64,000 nucleotides of DNA from Chitinophagales bacterium (GCA_013298955.1 JAAFJT010000005.1:1-64000), one strand, 5' to 3'; shown: positions 37,794 to 47,672, counted from the first letter of the stretch. Program-made: numbers and translations. Notes: generated by a model not told the origin, from the letters alone.

Positions 37794-38595
37794 CGTGATG
37801 GAGACTTTCGAGAAAGAAATAGATAAGTTGAAGAAAATCGGGGAAGTGTACGCCGGGGTTCAGACTGCAAACAAAGAGCAGCGCAACGCTTTACAAAAGT
37901 TGCATGATAATAATGCAGCGTTGCAAGGTGCTTTAAAGGAAGCCCGTGTTTTTCAAGATGAAATCAAAGGTATCACGAGTTTGTTGCCTGAAAAAACGGA
38001 GGCTTTGAAAGGGGAAATGACTCAATTGGGCGAGACGCTTCAAGAGACGATTAAAACCACTTGTTCCGAGCAGTTTAAGGAACATTTCGAGGCGCATGTT
38101 GGCAAAATGGAGACCACTACCGCAGAGACGCTACACAAATTTCAAGAAAACAACACGGTGTTGGAAGGGATTTTGAAACATTATCAATCCTTTCAAGTGG
38201 AAACGCGGCGTTTACTCGCGGAGTTGGACGAAAAACATGCCCAAGCGAAATCCGATTTGGTGCAATCTGTGGATACACAACTCGAAGGCATCCGTTCTGA
38301 ACAAGGCAAATTCAAACAGGCTTTTGCGGAAAATTTGGAAACCTTGCGCGGTGATAATCGGGATTTTCATCAGCAAACGCAGTCTTCGGTTCACACTAAA
38401 AATGAGGCACATTCTGCCGAAATCGTACAAATTGTTGATAAACAACGGAGTACGTTTAAATCTATTATTGAATCCGAATTAACAGACCGCATCGCATCGT
38501 TAGAAACCAATCAATCGAAACAACTGCGCACGTTGACGATTTTGAATGGAGTCGTGTTGGTCGGCGTAATCATCTTGTTGTTTTTGAAAAGATAA
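37768..38595 (+). CDS. Tail-anchored coiled-coil protein paired with the nuclease-like gene
   Basis: A 275-residue protein made almost entirely of heptad-like helices rich in Glu, Lys, Gln and Leu (KEIDKLKKIGEVYAGVQ, LGETLQETIKTTCSEQF, ASLETNQSKQLRTL). It ends in one membrane segment at about 252-271 (LTILNGVVLVGVIILLFLKR). There is no signal peptide, so the coiled coil lies in the cytoplasm and is held by its C-terminus. The start codon is 26 bases inside the nuclease-like gene. It may be a membrane sensor or scaffold for its partner. I recognise no named family. Confidence 0.7.
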   Translation: MSSLKQFDSVMETFEKEIDKLKKIGEVYAGVQTANKEQRNALQKLHDNNAALQGALKEARVFQDEIKGITSLLPEKTEALKGEMTQLGETLQETIKTTCSEQFKEHFEAHVGKMETTTAETLHKFQENNTVLEGILKHYQSFQVETRRLLAELDEKHAQAKSDLVQSVDTQLEGIRSEQGKFKQAFAENLETLRGDNRDFHQQTQSSVHTKNEAHSAEIVQIVDKQRSTFKSIIESELTDRIASLETNQSKQLRTLTILNGVVLVGVIILLFLKR

Positions 38596-38661
38596 AATCG
38601 GGTTTGCTCGTTTTTGTCCCATCTTTTTTATTCTTTTGCAGAAAGAATTTAAAATAACTTT

Positions 38662-40062
38662 ATGGAACAAAAACAAGGGAGCTTAGTGCGTTCGCTCACG
38701 CTCACGACCGCTATTACATTGGTCATCAGCAGTGTAATCGGGTCAGGCGTTTACAAAAAAATCGCACCTATGTCGGCAGAGTTACAATCGCCGTCATTGG
38801 TGCTTTGGTGTTGGCTTGCTGCGGGCATTATCAGCCTTTGCGGTGCTTTAAGCAATGCCGAAATCGCAGGTATGTTGGCGGATTCGGGCGGTGAATACGT
38901 CTATTTCCGCCGCATCTATGGTAAATTTACGGCTTTTTTATGGGGATGGGCTACTTTTGCAGTCATCAAGACAGCAGCTATCTCTTCGTTGGCATACGTG
39001 TTTGCACAATCCGTCAATTCGTTGATGCCCTTACCACAACTCTCCGAAGGCGTTGCTAAAATGGAATTTTTAGGATTAGCACCATTCGATAATTTCGGCG
39101 TGAAAGCGTTGGCGATTGGATTGGTGCTATTCTTGACTTGGGTAAATACACGCGGTTTGAAAGGGGCAGCCTTTTTGAGTGGTTCGATTACTCAATTGGT
39201 GATTATTGGTTTGACGATTATTGTGTTAGCGAGTTGGATTTTTGGGAGTGGCAAATGGACGCATGTGGCAACGCCTGCCACCACACAGACTTTACACAGC
39301 ACAGGCGCGTATGTGAGTGCTTTTTTTTCAGCTTGTTTAGCGGCATTTTGGGCGTATGAAGGTTGGAATACGGTCGGCTTCATTGGTGGTGAAATCCAAA
39401 ATCCGAATAAAAACTTACCTTTGGCATTGTTGGGTGGGATGACCGCAATTATGATTACGTATTTATTGGTCAATTTTACGTATATGTATATCCTTCCAAT
39501 TGATGATTTTATAACGATTTACAAAACGAAAAATGATATTGCAGCCGTAGCAGTGATGCGTACAGTGGGCGGCAATTGGGGCGCGATGTTATTGTCCGTT
39601 TTAATTTGTATTACGACTTTGGGTTGTACGAATAGTACGGTTTTGATGCCGCCGCGTATTTATTACGCAATGGCGAAAGATGGATTGTTTTTCAAAAGCG
39701 CAGCAGACATTGACCCCGATTCGCATACGCCGAACAATGCGTTGTGGATGCAAGGGGTGTGGGCATGTGTGTTGATTATGTCGGGCAGTTTTGACCAATT
39801 GACGGATATGTTGATTTTTGCAGCTTTCTTTTTTTATGGTGCGACAGCTTTGGGCGTGTTCATCCTGCGCGTGCGCGAACCGAATGCGGTGAGACCGTAT
39901 AAAGTGATTGGTTATCCTGTGGTGCCAGCCTTATTTGTCCTTTTTTGCTTTGGTTTGGTGGTCAATACGATTCTGACGAAACCACATGAAGCCGCTTTTG
40001 GCATTTTATTGATGTTGACAGGGATTCCTTTTTACTTTTATTGGACGAAAAATGAAAAATAA
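38662..40062 (+). CDS. APC-superfamily amino acid permease
   Basis: A 466-residue membrane transporter with about 12 hydrophobic segments. The first helix has the broken-helix substrate motif VISSVIGSGVYKKI, typical of the APC fold. Further features are ALSNAEIAGMLADSGGEYVY with FRRIYG and FWAYEGWNTVGFIGGEI, close to the LAT-type exchangers and YfnA-like permeases. It imports or exchanges amino acids; the substrate is unknown. It lies 66 bases after the coiled-coil gene on the same strand but is probably independent. Confidence 0.85.
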   Translation: MEQKQGSLVRSLTLTTAITLVISSVIGSGVYKKIAPMSAELQSPSLVLWCWLAAGIISLCGALSNAEIAGMLADSGGEYVYFRRIYGKFTAFLWGWATFAVIKTAAISSLAYVFAQSVNSLMPLPQLSEGVAKMEFLGLAPFDNFGVKALAIGLVLFLTWVNTRGLKGAAFLSGSITQLVIIGLTIIVLASWIFGSGKWTHVATPATTQTLHSTGAYVSAFFSACLAAFWAYEGWNTVGFIGGEIQNPNKNLPLALLGGMTAIMITYLLVNFTYMYILPIDDFITIYKTKNDIAAVAVMRTVGGNWGAMLLSVLICITTLGCTNSTVLMPPRIYYAMAKDGLFFKSAADIDPDSHTPNNALWMQGVWACVLIMSGSFDQLTDMLIFAAFFFYGATALGVFILRVREPNAVRPYKVIGYPVVPALFVLFCFGLVVNTILTKPHEAAFGILLMLTGIPFYFYWTKNEK

Positions 40063-40137
40063 ATAAGTGGGGCTGATAGCACATGCATCCGCCTCAACTT
40101 CCTTTTTGTCATTTACGCCGTAAATAACTTTGAGTCG

Positions 40138-40268
40138 CTGACAATTTTTGTGGAAAGGCGCGTTTCGGAAAACTTTCAACTTTACTAAATGTATTTTGTA
40201 TTGATAATCAATGGTTTATTTTGCCACATAGGTTTCCGAAACTTACTCTTTTCCACAAAATTTGTCAG
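40138..40268. repeat. Inverted repeat between convergent genes
   Basis: The left arm begins CTGACAATTTTTGTGGAAAG and includes TTTCGGAAAAC. The right arm has GGTTTCCGAAAC and ends TTTGTCAG. It separates the permease gene from a convergent membrane-protein gene. The TTTCGGAAA word also occurs in the palindromes near 45.7 kb. Confidence 0.7.
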
Positions 40269-40282
40269 AGAGCCATAATTTT

Positions 40283-40972
40283 TTATTCTTTTTTGAAAAT
40301 TAATTGTTTCAAGGCTGCCAAATGTGCAAATAAAACAATCGGCACAATAAATCCGGGCAATAGTAAAAAAGGAAACCGCAATACAGCAAGATTCGGCTGG
40401 TCAAAAGCCAACTGTTGAAAAGGCGTTGGCAACGATAAAGCAGCAGTCCCGACAATGATGCCCAATAAACACAAGCCCAAAATATTCCATATAATTAGAA
40501 TGCTTTTAGATTGCATTTGCCCGTTAAAGGCAAAAAAGCCAATCAACAATGCCGTAATGCCTGACAAAATGTCAAAATTATGTCCTTCAAAAGTCATCAT
40601 TTGCGGTATTTTTTTCAAATGATAGAGTTGCCACAAGGCGATTTCGACTGGAATCCGCACGATGTGTAAATACGTAAGTCGTTTTAAATCAATGTTTTGA
40701 ATCCAACTGCTTGCTTTTTTGCGATTCAAAAGATAGGCAATAAGTAACACAGGTGGCACAACGATTGCTGTAAAGCGCGGCGGCAAGCCTGTTGTGTCCA
40801 AATACCAACCCGAAAGCCCGATGATGGTTTGCAAGACGCACCAAACACAGGCGATAAAAGCAAAATGATGTTTCAAGGTTTCGGTCGGCAAGGCGCGATA
40901 GAGCAGCCAACCTGTCAAAAGGATAATCCCGCCAAAAAAAAGCGGTACGGATAACGCGATGTCTGTAAACAT
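40283..40972 (-). CDS. Integral membrane protein of unknown function
   Basis: A 229-residue protein with about seven hydrophobic segments (IALSVPLFFGGIILLTGWLL, PRFTAIVVPPVLLIAYLL, LSGITALLIGFFAF, LLLPGFIVPIVLFAHLAAL). A polar loop reads KKASSWIQNIDLKRLTYLHI then VRIPVEIALW. I recall similar proteins as common uncharacterised Bacteroidota membrane proteins. A possible promoter lies upstream at 41000-41033. I start at the ATG at 40972 because the longer frame begins with TTG inside the promoter region. No function can be given. Confidence 0.7.
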   Translation of the reverse strand: MFTDIALSVPLFFGGIILLTGWLLYRALPTETLKHHFAFIACVWCVLQTIIGLSGWYLDTTGLPPRFTAIVVPPVLLIAYLLNRKKASSWIQNIDLKRLTYLHIVRIPVEIALWQLYHLKKIPQMMTFEGHNFDILSGITALLIGFFAFNGQMQSKSILIIWNILGLCLLGIIVGTAALSLPTPFQQLAFDQPNLAVLRFPFLLLPGFIVPIVLFAHLAALKQLIFKKE

Positions 40973-40999
40973 AGGTTCTATTTTGCTGTGATTTTGCGG

Positions 41000-41033
41000 C
41001 AAATGTAAGCGTTTACCTGTTAAAATGAGCCAA
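41000..41033 (-). promoter_or_regulatory. Promoter-like boxes before the membrane-protein gene
   Basis: On the minus strand TTGG (41030-41033) and TACATTTG (41000-41007) fit the -33 and -7 boxes with a 22-base spacer, about 28 bases before the ATG at 40972. Confidence 0.5.
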
Positions 41034-41132
41034 TTCGTCGAATGATGCGCTTTTTTTAATCGGTTTTATAAAACTTTGTTGAAAAAGGATTGTCTATTGA
41101 TTGTTTTGAAAAAATTAAAATGAGCAATATCA

Positions 41133-43550
41133 ATGAAAAATGTATTTACACTTTTACTCATCTCTGTAACGACAACGGCGGTTTTTGCGCAACCACCAAG
41201 CGGTGCGCCGCGCGGCAATATGCGCATGGGTTCCATCGGGCGGGTCTATGGAAAACTCGTTGAAGCCCAATCCAAAGAGCCTGTTGCCTATGCTTCTGTG
41301 GCGATTTATTCGATGGCGACCAAAAAAGATAGCCTTATTGGGGGTGCCTTGACCCAAGAAAATGGCGATTTTAGCATTGAAGGGTTGCCTTTGGCGCGGG
41401 TGAAAGTCCGATTTAGCTTCATGGGTTTCAAACAAAAAGACCAATTGGTGATTTTGATGCCGCCTGATAATGTCGAATTGGATATGGGCAATGTGGCAAT
41501 GGAAAGTACTGCGCAAAGCCTTAAAGAAGTGACTGTCAAGGCAGAAAAAAGCACTATGCAGATGAATATTGACCGAAAAGTGGTCAATGTGGATAAAAAT
41601 CTCATGGCTGCGGGTGGAACTGCCGAAGATGTATTGAAAAATGTGCCATCTGTAACGGTCGATATGGAGGGCAAACCGAGCTTGCGCAATGCCGAAACCA
41701 CCGTTTATATGGACGGGCGACCGACAGCGATGACGCTCAACCAAATCCCTGCCGACCAAATCGACCAAGTGGAGATTATCACCAATCCATCTGCCAAATT
41801 TGATGCGAATTTGACGGGTGGTATCCTCAATTTGGTGATGAAAAAAAATAAAAAACCGGGTTATAACGGGATGGTCAATGTTGGCGTTGGCACGAGTGGA
41901 CAGCGCAATGCGATGGTGAATTTAAATATTAAACAAAATCCAATTGGTATTTCGTTGATGTACAATGCAAATCGGCGCGGTAGTATGAATAAAGGTTATA
42001 ATAATTTTCAATACGCGAATCCGAATCCCGAAAAATATTTTTTACAACAAAATGCAAATGATTTTAGCAATACCCATCAAATGGGGCGCATTGGGTTGGA
42101 TTATTCTCTGAATAATCGCAATACGTTTTCCATTGCGCAGATGGCGGGCGGCGGTAATTTCAATGTGATTGGGGAACGGGTTGTACAAAAATTGGATGCC
42201 AATCAAAATGTTTTGAATAAAGCACTGCATAAAGTCGAGGCTGAAAATCAATTTCGGCATTACACCACCAGCCTTACTTGGAAACGCACTTATCCGAAAA
42301 AGGGGCAAGAATTGGTCGTGGATGGGCAATATCAATATTCCAAAAATGACAATAAAAATTATGTATTGAATGCTGACAATAACGATACCCTCCAAAAAAA
42401 TCAAGGCGGCGGCGCAGGACGACATGGGCAAATTCAATTGGATTACACCAATCCGTTGAGCGATAGTTCCAAATTGGAGTTTGGGGCGAAATCTTTTGTG
42501 CGCGAAGCGGATAATACCATTGATAGATTCCCAAGCGATGCCAATTGGAGTCGGGATTTTAAGATGTATGACATGATTAATGCTTTGTATATCAATTATT
42601 CAAGTCGGTATCATGGGATTGGGTATCAAGGCGGTTTGCGGTTTGAACACTCGTTTTTTGAAAGCAAATCGGCGCAATATGATACGATGTACAGTTATCC
42701 AAACGCGAGTGGCAAATATTTCTTGAAATCCTTGTTTCCAAGTTTATATTTGAACCATAAATTGAATGACCAAGATGAAATTCAATTGAATTTTTCGCGC
42801 AAAATCCGTCGGGCGCAACACATGGAAGTCATGCGTATCCCGATGATGGCAGACCAGAAAAGTTATCGGATTGGCAATCCCAATTTGAGACCCGAGTTGA
42901 TTAGTTTGACGGAATTGAATTATAACCATCCATTCGGAGAAGGCAGCAATTGGTTGGCATCGCTTTACGGGCGTTTTGTGGAAGACCCTATCATCCCGTA
43001 TGCGACACAAACGGGTGGTTTTATCGTCAATTCGTTTAAAAATGCAGATTTAAGGACGGAATTTGGGTTGGATAATTCGTTGCGTTATATCATTCATAAA
43101 AATTTTGATGTGTCTTTGAGCCTCAATGTTTTTAAATTGAAATTAGTGACCGATACCAAATCCGTGGATGGTTGGGCGCACAATTCCAAAGCGAATTTCA
43201 ATTGGAAATTGCCCAAAGATATTACCGTTCAATTGTCAGGCAATTATGAATCCGAGCGCGTTTTGTTGCAAGGGCTGATGTTGCCCAATTATTTTGCCGA
43301 TTTTGCCATCAAGAAAACGTTTTTCAAAGTGGCGAGTTTGACGTTTAGCGTCAGCGATATTTTTGATACGCGTCGTATGATTCAACATTTGAATATTGAC
43401 GATAGATACTTGCAAATGAGCCTGAATCGCCGCGATGTGCGCTTTTTCAAAGTCAATTTCTCCATGCCTTTCGGCAAACCTGATGCATCGATTTTCAAAA
43501 ATAGAAAAAGACCACAACAGGGGCAACAAGGACAAGAAATGGATTTTTAA
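41133..43550 (+). CDS. Outer-membrane beta-barrel protein, TonB-receptor-like
   Basis: An 805-residue outer-membrane protein. The signal peptide ends near VFAQ (residue 20). A CarboxypepD-regulatory-like domain covers about 35-115 (GKLVEAQSKEPVAYASVAIY, TQENGDFSIEGLP). A plug-like region covers about 135-225 (GGTAEDVLKNVPSVTVDMEG, QVEIITNPSAKFDA). The remainder is beta-barrel of the OMP_b-brl_3 type. Such proteins often lack a conventional TonB box and their cargo is unknown. The C-terminus is basic and Gln-rich rather than ending in Phe strand residues alone. It is not next to a SusD-like gene, so it is not a standard polysaccharide locus. Confidence 0.87.
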   Translation: MKNVFTLLLISVTTTAVFAQPPSGAPRGNMRMGSIGRVYGKLVEAQSKEPVAYASVAIYSMATKKDSLIGGALTQENGDFSIEGLPLARVKVRFSFMGFKQKDQLVILMPPDNVELDMGNVAMESTAQSLKEVTVKAEKSTMQMNIDRKVVNVDKNLMAAGGTAEDVLKNVPSVTVDMEGKPSLRNAETTVYMDGRPTAMTLNQIPADQIDQVEIITNPSAKFDANLTGGILNLVMKKNKKPGYNGMVNVGVGTSGQRNAMVNLNIKQNPIGISLMYNANRRGSMNKGYNNFQYANPNPEKYFLQQNANDFSNTHQMGRIGLDYSLNNRNTFSIAQMAGGGNFNVIGERVVQKLDANQNVLNKALHKVEAENQFRHYTTSLTWKRTYPKKGQELVVDGQYQYSKNDNKNYVLNADNNDTLQKNQGGGAGRHGQIQLDYTNPLSDSSKLEFGAKSFVREADNTIDRFPSDANWSRDFKMYDMINALYINYSSRYHGIGYQGGLRFEHSFFESKSAQYDTMYSYPNASGKYFLKSLFPSLYLNHKLNDQDEIQLNFSRKIRRAQHMEVMRIPMMADQKSYRIGNPNLRPELISLTELNYNHPFGEGSNWLASLYGRFVEDPIIPYATQTGGFIVNSFKNADLRTEFGLDNSLRYIIHKNFDVSLSLNVFKLKLVTDTKSVDGWAHNSKANFNWKLPKDITVQLSGNYESERVLLQGLMLPNYFADFAIKKTFFKVASLTFSVSDIFDTRRMIQHLNIDDRYLQMSLNRRDVRFFKVNFSMPFGKPDASIFKNRKRPQQGQQGQEMDF

Positions 43551-43560
43551 GCATTGTGTG

Positions 43561-43698
43561 AAGGTGGATAAATGGGAACGCGGATGACACGGATAAAGCT
43601 GATTTTCGCGGATTTTTCTTTTTTTTTAATTATAAAAAAAGAAAAATCCGCGAAGATTCGCCCAATCCGTGTCATCCGTGTTCCCATTTATCCGCCTT
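43561..43698. repeat. Family A inverted repeat (copy 3)
   Basis: The left arm begins AAGGTGGATAAATGGGAACG and continues CGGATGACACGG. The right arm ends CCGTGTTCCCATTTATCC and CGCCTT. It lies between the convergent receptor and racemase genes and starts 10 bases after the receptor stop codon. Confidence 0.85.
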
Positions 43699-43751
43699 CC
43701 CATTTGGTTGCACTATTCTATCAACCATTTTTCAGCCCCGATTTGCCCATC

Positions 43752-44477
43752 TTAAACCGCAAAAAGCCGAGCGCGTTCCATAACAGGTTGCGTAAGGGAT
43801 TGAACCGAAACTTGTCGCAAAGCAACTAAACTATTAATAATCGCCTCATGACTTTCAACAATCAACGGCAGTTCGGTACAACCCAAAATAATGGCATCAC
43901 ACCCCTTTTTTATCAAATTTTGAATGATTTTTTGAACAAAATGAATATCAGCAGTGGTATGCACATTTTCTACGACTTTTAAAACGATTTCAGCTAATTG
44001 CGTTTGGGTCGCATCATCTACCAAAATCGGAATCATATTGTTTTTCAAAAGCGATTTTTGATACATTTCGGTTTGTATCGTTGTGCGTGTGGCTAAAATC
44101 GCTACTTTTTTGGCGGTTTTACGAATCGCCGCTTGTGTCGCATCAATAATACTTATAATGGGAATGTTACAATCCATCCTCAATTCATCAATGAATAAAT
44201 GTACCGAATTGCAAGGAATGGTAATATAATCGGCTCCTGCTGCTTCCAATGCTTGACATGCATCCCGCAAAAGTTCATAAACGGCTGCTTTATCCGCCCT
44301 TGACCAATGATTATGAATAATTTGTTCACAAAGGTAGAGCGAAATCGGTACACTTTGAATCATAATGGATGGCATGGATCCATGCCGTTTCAACATCGCG
44401 TTGACTACATCTACATAAAAAGAGGCAGTGGCATCAGGACCTAAGCCGCCAACAATGCCTAAAGTTTGGATTTTCAT
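43752..44477 (-). CDS. Aspartate/glutamate racemase family protein
   Basis: A 241-residue racemase of the two-cysteine, cofactor-free family. Cys89 (ITIPCNSVH) and Cys200 (IILGCTELPL) are the expected catalytic pair. The N-terminus MKIQTLGIVGGLGPDATASF is typical of the aspartate racemase branch. It interconverts L- and D-aspartate or glutamate. I start at the ATG at 44477; a longer TTG-started frame is unlikely. It follows a D-Ala-D-Ala ligase-like gene after 74 bases on the same strand, so the D-amino acid may feed that ligase. Confidence 0.88.
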   Translation of the reverse strand: MKIQTLGIVGGLGPDATASFYVDVVNAMLKRHGSMPSIMIQSVPISLYLCEQIIHNHWSRADKAAVYELLRDACQALEAAGADYITIPCNSVHLFIDELRMDCNIPIISIIDATQAAIRKTAKKVAILATRTTIQTEMYQKSLLKNNMIPILVDDATQTQLAEIVLKVVENVHTTADIHFVQKIIQNLIKKGCDAIILGCTELPLIVESHEAIINSLVALRQVSVQSLTQPVMERARLFAV

Positions 44478-44551
44478 AAAAAAATGATGCACAATGAATG
44501 ATGCTTTTTTAATTGTAAAATGGGTCAATAATCTTTTTGAAGCTCAATTCC

Positions 44552-45529
44552 TTAACTTGCCATTTCGATTAACTGTGTAAAAAAGTATTCCATCGTCCAG
44601 CCTAATACTTTGATGGTTTCTGGAATAATGCTGGATGCCGCCATGCCCGGTACGGAATTGATTTCCAATAAAACAGGCACTCCATTTTCAGTTACAATAA
44701 AATCTACCCGTATAATTCCTTTGCATTCAAGCTGTTGATACATTTTTGCAGCAATGCTTTCAACAGCCTGTCTTTCCGAAACGGAGAGCAATGCAGGAAT
44801 CGTTTTTGTAATTCGATTCGGAGAAGACTTGTCTTGATGACTCAAAAAACCACTGACAGACCGCACTTCACAACATGGCAGCGTTTGAATGCCTTCCGAT
44901 GTCCGCAACACACCGACCGCGATTTCACGACCTGTGATGAACGATTCAATCAAAACTTGATGGTCTTCTTTGAAAGCCAATGCTAAGGCGGGTTGCAATT
45001 CGCCATAATGCAGAATGCGGCTCACGCCTAAACTTAATCCGCCATTCACAGGTTTCACGATAGCGGGATAACCAATGGTTTCCAACATTTCCACTGTTGG
45101 AATGGCATCGCCTTGTTGTATCCACAATGATTTGGGTACTTTTACGCCGAGCGCACCTGCCATCAAATTCGTAAATCTTTTATTGAATAAAAGACTGGCT
45201 GTCAATGATTTATTACAACTAAATGGGATTTTCAATAATTCAAAATACCCCAATAATGCACCACTGGAACCGGGCTCTCCATGAATGAGCATTAAAATGA
45301 CATCAGGTCGAATGCGATTTCCATCGGCATCGGAAAAGGTAAAATCGCTTCGATCCACAGGATAAGAACCATTTGGAGTTTCATAATGGAATGAAAACGC
45401 ATCATTGGAAAGTACCATTCGATACGTTTTGAACCCGTTTGCTAACGCCTGTTCTGCATGGTCTGCCGAGTAGAAGGATAGTACCCGTTCCTCGTCATAT
45501 CCGCCACAAACAATTGCAACTTTTTTCAT
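44552..45529 (-). CDS. D-alanine-D-alanine ligase-like ATP-grasp enzyme
   Basis: A 325-residue ATP-grasp ligase. Visible features are MKKVAIVCGGYDEERVLSFY at the N-terminus, LMLIHGEPGSSGALLGYFEL in place of the usual HGxxGEDG loop, AIVKPVNGGLSLGVSRI for ATP binding, and GIIRVDFIVTENGVPVLLEI with NSVPGM for metal binding. The HGEPGSSG loop differs from canonical Ddl, which suggests another D-amino acid or amino-acid substrate. It lies upstream of and probably with the racemase gene. Start is the ATG at 45529; the longer frame begins in non-coding sequence. Confidence 0.78.
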   Translation of the reverse strand: MKKVAIVCGGYDEERVLSFYSADHAEQALANGFKTYRMVLSNDAFSFHYETPNGSYPVDRSDFTFSDADGNRIRPDVILMLIHGEPGSSGALLGYFELLKIPFSCNKSLTASLLFNKRFTNLMAGALGVKVPKSLWIQQGDAIPTVEMLETIGYPAIVKPVNGGLSLGVSRILHYGELQPALALAFKEDHQVLIESFITGREIAVGVLRTSEGIQTLPCCEVRSVSGFLSHQDKSSPNRITKTIPALLSVSERQAVESIAAKMYQQLECKGIIRVDFIVTENGVPVLLEINSVPGMAASSIIPETIKVLGWTMEYFFTQLIEMAS

Positions 45530-46205
45530 CGTTTTATGATTTTTAATTTTTAGAACCCAAGAAGCGTAGCAGCCTCTAAGGAATGTTCTCATTTTCTTGA
45601 AGTATGGGATGCTTGTCCCAAATTCCAAATTAGATTGATTTAAAACAATTGACTCATGTTACGTAGGTCGCTTTAAATAGAAAAATATTATTTGGTAAAG
45701 AAGGTATGATTCGGAAACCTTCAAGGTTTCCGAATCATATGCTCTCGAAAAACGAAATTATATTTGCCTTCAAAAAAGACTAAAAAGCGTATGTTTCGGA
45801 AACCTTCAAGGTTTCCGAAACATATACTCTGTGGTTCACTAAGGTAAGCGGAGCAAAAGTAGATGAATGGACGGACTTGACTTATAGCCAAGTTGACTAT
45901 TTTTAAGTGATTTGCTCAAATAGTTTTTAAAAATGGAACCTCGGGACATGACAAAAATAATGGATGTACGGATTTCACAGATTTTCACCCGATTTTCACG
46001 GATTTTTTTTGCGCCCCAAAAGCAATAATCTGTAAAAATCCCGTTCCAATCCTTTCAAAAAGGGTCGAAAGTGCCAAAAAAAGCTAATTTTTTAATCGTT
46101 TTCACGAAAAGTAGGCAAAAAGACGAATGCAAATTGTAATTTTGTGCCGCTTTAAAAAGCGTGTAAAATATTTAAAAAATAATCATTCAACCCATTGGAT
46201 TAAAA
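45530..46205. other. Intergenic region with paired palindromes and an icd promoter box
   Basis: About 680 bases between divergent genes. Two 17-bp perfect palindromes lie at 45705-45739 and 45790-45824, both centred on GGAAACCTTCAAGGTTTCC. A degraded family A-like stretch (CGGATTTCACAGATTTTCAC and a weak complement) is at about 45958-46060. TAATTTTG at 46137-46144 matches the -7 box for icd. No gene is apparent. Confidence 0.65.
45705..45824. repeat. Two GGAAACCTTCAAGGTTTCC palindromes
   Basis: Arms 45705-45721/45723-45739 and 45790-45806/45808-45824 are perfect, each with one central base. The cores are identical (TTCGGAAACCTTCAAGG); only the outermost bases differ. The two copies are 85 bases apart. 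They lie upstream of both flanking genes, which is unlike most other palindromes here. Confidence 0.75.
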
Positions 46206-47537
46206 ATGACAGGTTCAAAAGTTACGATTAAAAACGGCAAACTCAAAGTACCGAATGACCCCATCATACCGTTCATCGAAGGCGATGGCACTGGACGTGA
46301 CATTTGGAAAGCATCCGTGCGCGTGTTCGACGCTGCGGTGGAAAAAGCATTTAAAGGCAAGAAGCAAATCGTTTGGAAAGAAGTCTTAGCTGGCGAAAAA
46401 GCGTTTAAACAAACAGGTAATTGGCTGCCTGATGAAACGATTACGGACATTAATGAGTATTTGGTAGCTATCAAAGGTCCGTTGACGACTCCAGTGGGCG
46501 GCGGCATCACGTCGTTGAATGTAGCTTTGCGTCAGAAATTGGATTTATACGTGTGTTTGCGCCCCGTCCGGTATTTCACAGGCGTTCCTTCGCCTGTCAA
46601 ACAACCCGAATTGGTGGATATGGTCATTTTCCGCGAAAATACGGAAGATATTTATGCAGGGATTGAGATGAAAGCAGGTTCGGAAGATGCGGATACGGTC
46701 TTGAAATTTTTGAAAAAGAATTTCCCCAAAGCATTTGATAAAATCCGTTTCGGCACCGCGCAAAAAGTGAAAGATTATGCCAAAGATGCCCGTTTGAAAG
46801 ATACAGACAAGGATGTAATGGTGGGTATTGGCATCAAGCCCGTTTCTAAAATGGGAACGGAACGGTTGGTGCGCTCGGCGATTGAATACGCGTTGACGCA
46901 TAAACGCAAATCGTTGACCATTGTGCATAAAGGCAATATTATGAAATTTACCGAAGGTGGTTTCCGCGATTGGGGTTACGCTTTGGCGGAAGCAGAATTT
47001 GGTGACCAAGTGTTTACTTGGACGGAATACGACCGTATCAAGGCGGAAAGTGGTGGTAAAGCAGCAGATGCGGCGCAAAAAGCAGCTTTGGCAGCCGGCA
47101 AATTGTTGGTCAAAGACGCGATTGCAGACATTGCATTGCAACAAGTCTTGACGCGTCCAACGGATTTTGATGTGATTGCTACCTTGAATTTGAATGGTGA
47201 TTACTTGTCAGATGCGCTTGCGGCACAAGTCGGCGGTATCGGTATTGCACCGGGCGCGAATATCAACTACGTAACGGGTCATGCGTTGTTTGAAGCAACA
47301 CACGGAACGGCTCCCAAATATGCAGATTTGGATATGGTGAATCCAAGTTCGCTGCTTTTGTCAGGCGTGATGATGTTTGAATACATGGGTTGGGGCAAAG
47401 TGGCAGAGTTAATCGTTGCAGGCATCGAAAAATCGATTGCAGGCAAACGCGTCACCTACGATTTTGAACGATTGATGGAAGGCGCGACGAAATTGAAATG
47501 CAGCGAATTTGCGGATGAGATTATCAAAAATATGTAA
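46206..47537 (+). CDS. icd: NADP-dependent isocitrate dehydrogenase
   Basis: A 443-residue enzyme that converts isocitrate to 2-oxoglutarate and CO2 in the TCA cycle. Diagnostic segments are [40 protein letters not shown] with the phosphorylatable-type Ser, [32 protein letters not shown] and the cofactor region [20 protein letters not shown]. It is the bacterial homodimeric form. An insertion near [20 protein letters not shown] is common in this family. It has its own promoter and converges on gmhB. Confidence 0.96.
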   Translation: MTGSKVTIKNGKLKVPNDPIIPFIEGDGTGRDIWKASVRVFDAAVEKAFKGKKQIVWKEVLAGEKAFKQTGNWLPDETITDINEYLVAIKGPLTTPVGGGITSLNVALRQKLDLYVCLRPVRYFTGVPSPVKQPELVDMVIFRENTEDIYAGIEMKAGSEDADTVLKFLKKNFPKAFDKIRFGTAQKVKDYAKDARLKDTDKDVMVGIGIKPVSKMGTERLVRSAIEYALTHKRKSLTIVHKGNIMKFTEGGFRDWGYALAEAEFGDQVFTWTEYDRIKAESGGKAADAAQKAALAAGKLLVKDAIADIALQQVLTRPTDFDVIATLNLNGDYLSDALAAQVGGIGIAPGANINYVTGHALFEATHGTAPKYADLDMVNPSSLLLSGVMMFEYMGWGKVAELIVAGIEKSIAGKRVTYDFERLMEGATKLKCSEFADEIIKNM

Positions 47538-47562
47538 TTTTTAGATAAAGTAGGATAAAGTA

Positions 47563-47672
47563 GGATAAATTGGAACGCGGATGACGCGGATTGGGCAGAT
47601 TTTCACGGATTTTTCTTTAAAAAAATCTGTGAAAATTCGCCCAATCCGCGTCATCCGCGTTCCAATTTATCC
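47563..47672. repeat. Family A inverted repeat (copy 4)
   Basis: The left arm begins GGATAAATTGGAACGCGG and continues ATGACGCGGATTGGGC. The right arm ends CCGCGTTCCAATTTATCC. It starts 25 bases after the icd stop codon, and its right end contains the stop codon of the convergent gmhB gene (47667-47669). The loop is short. Confidence 0.9.
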
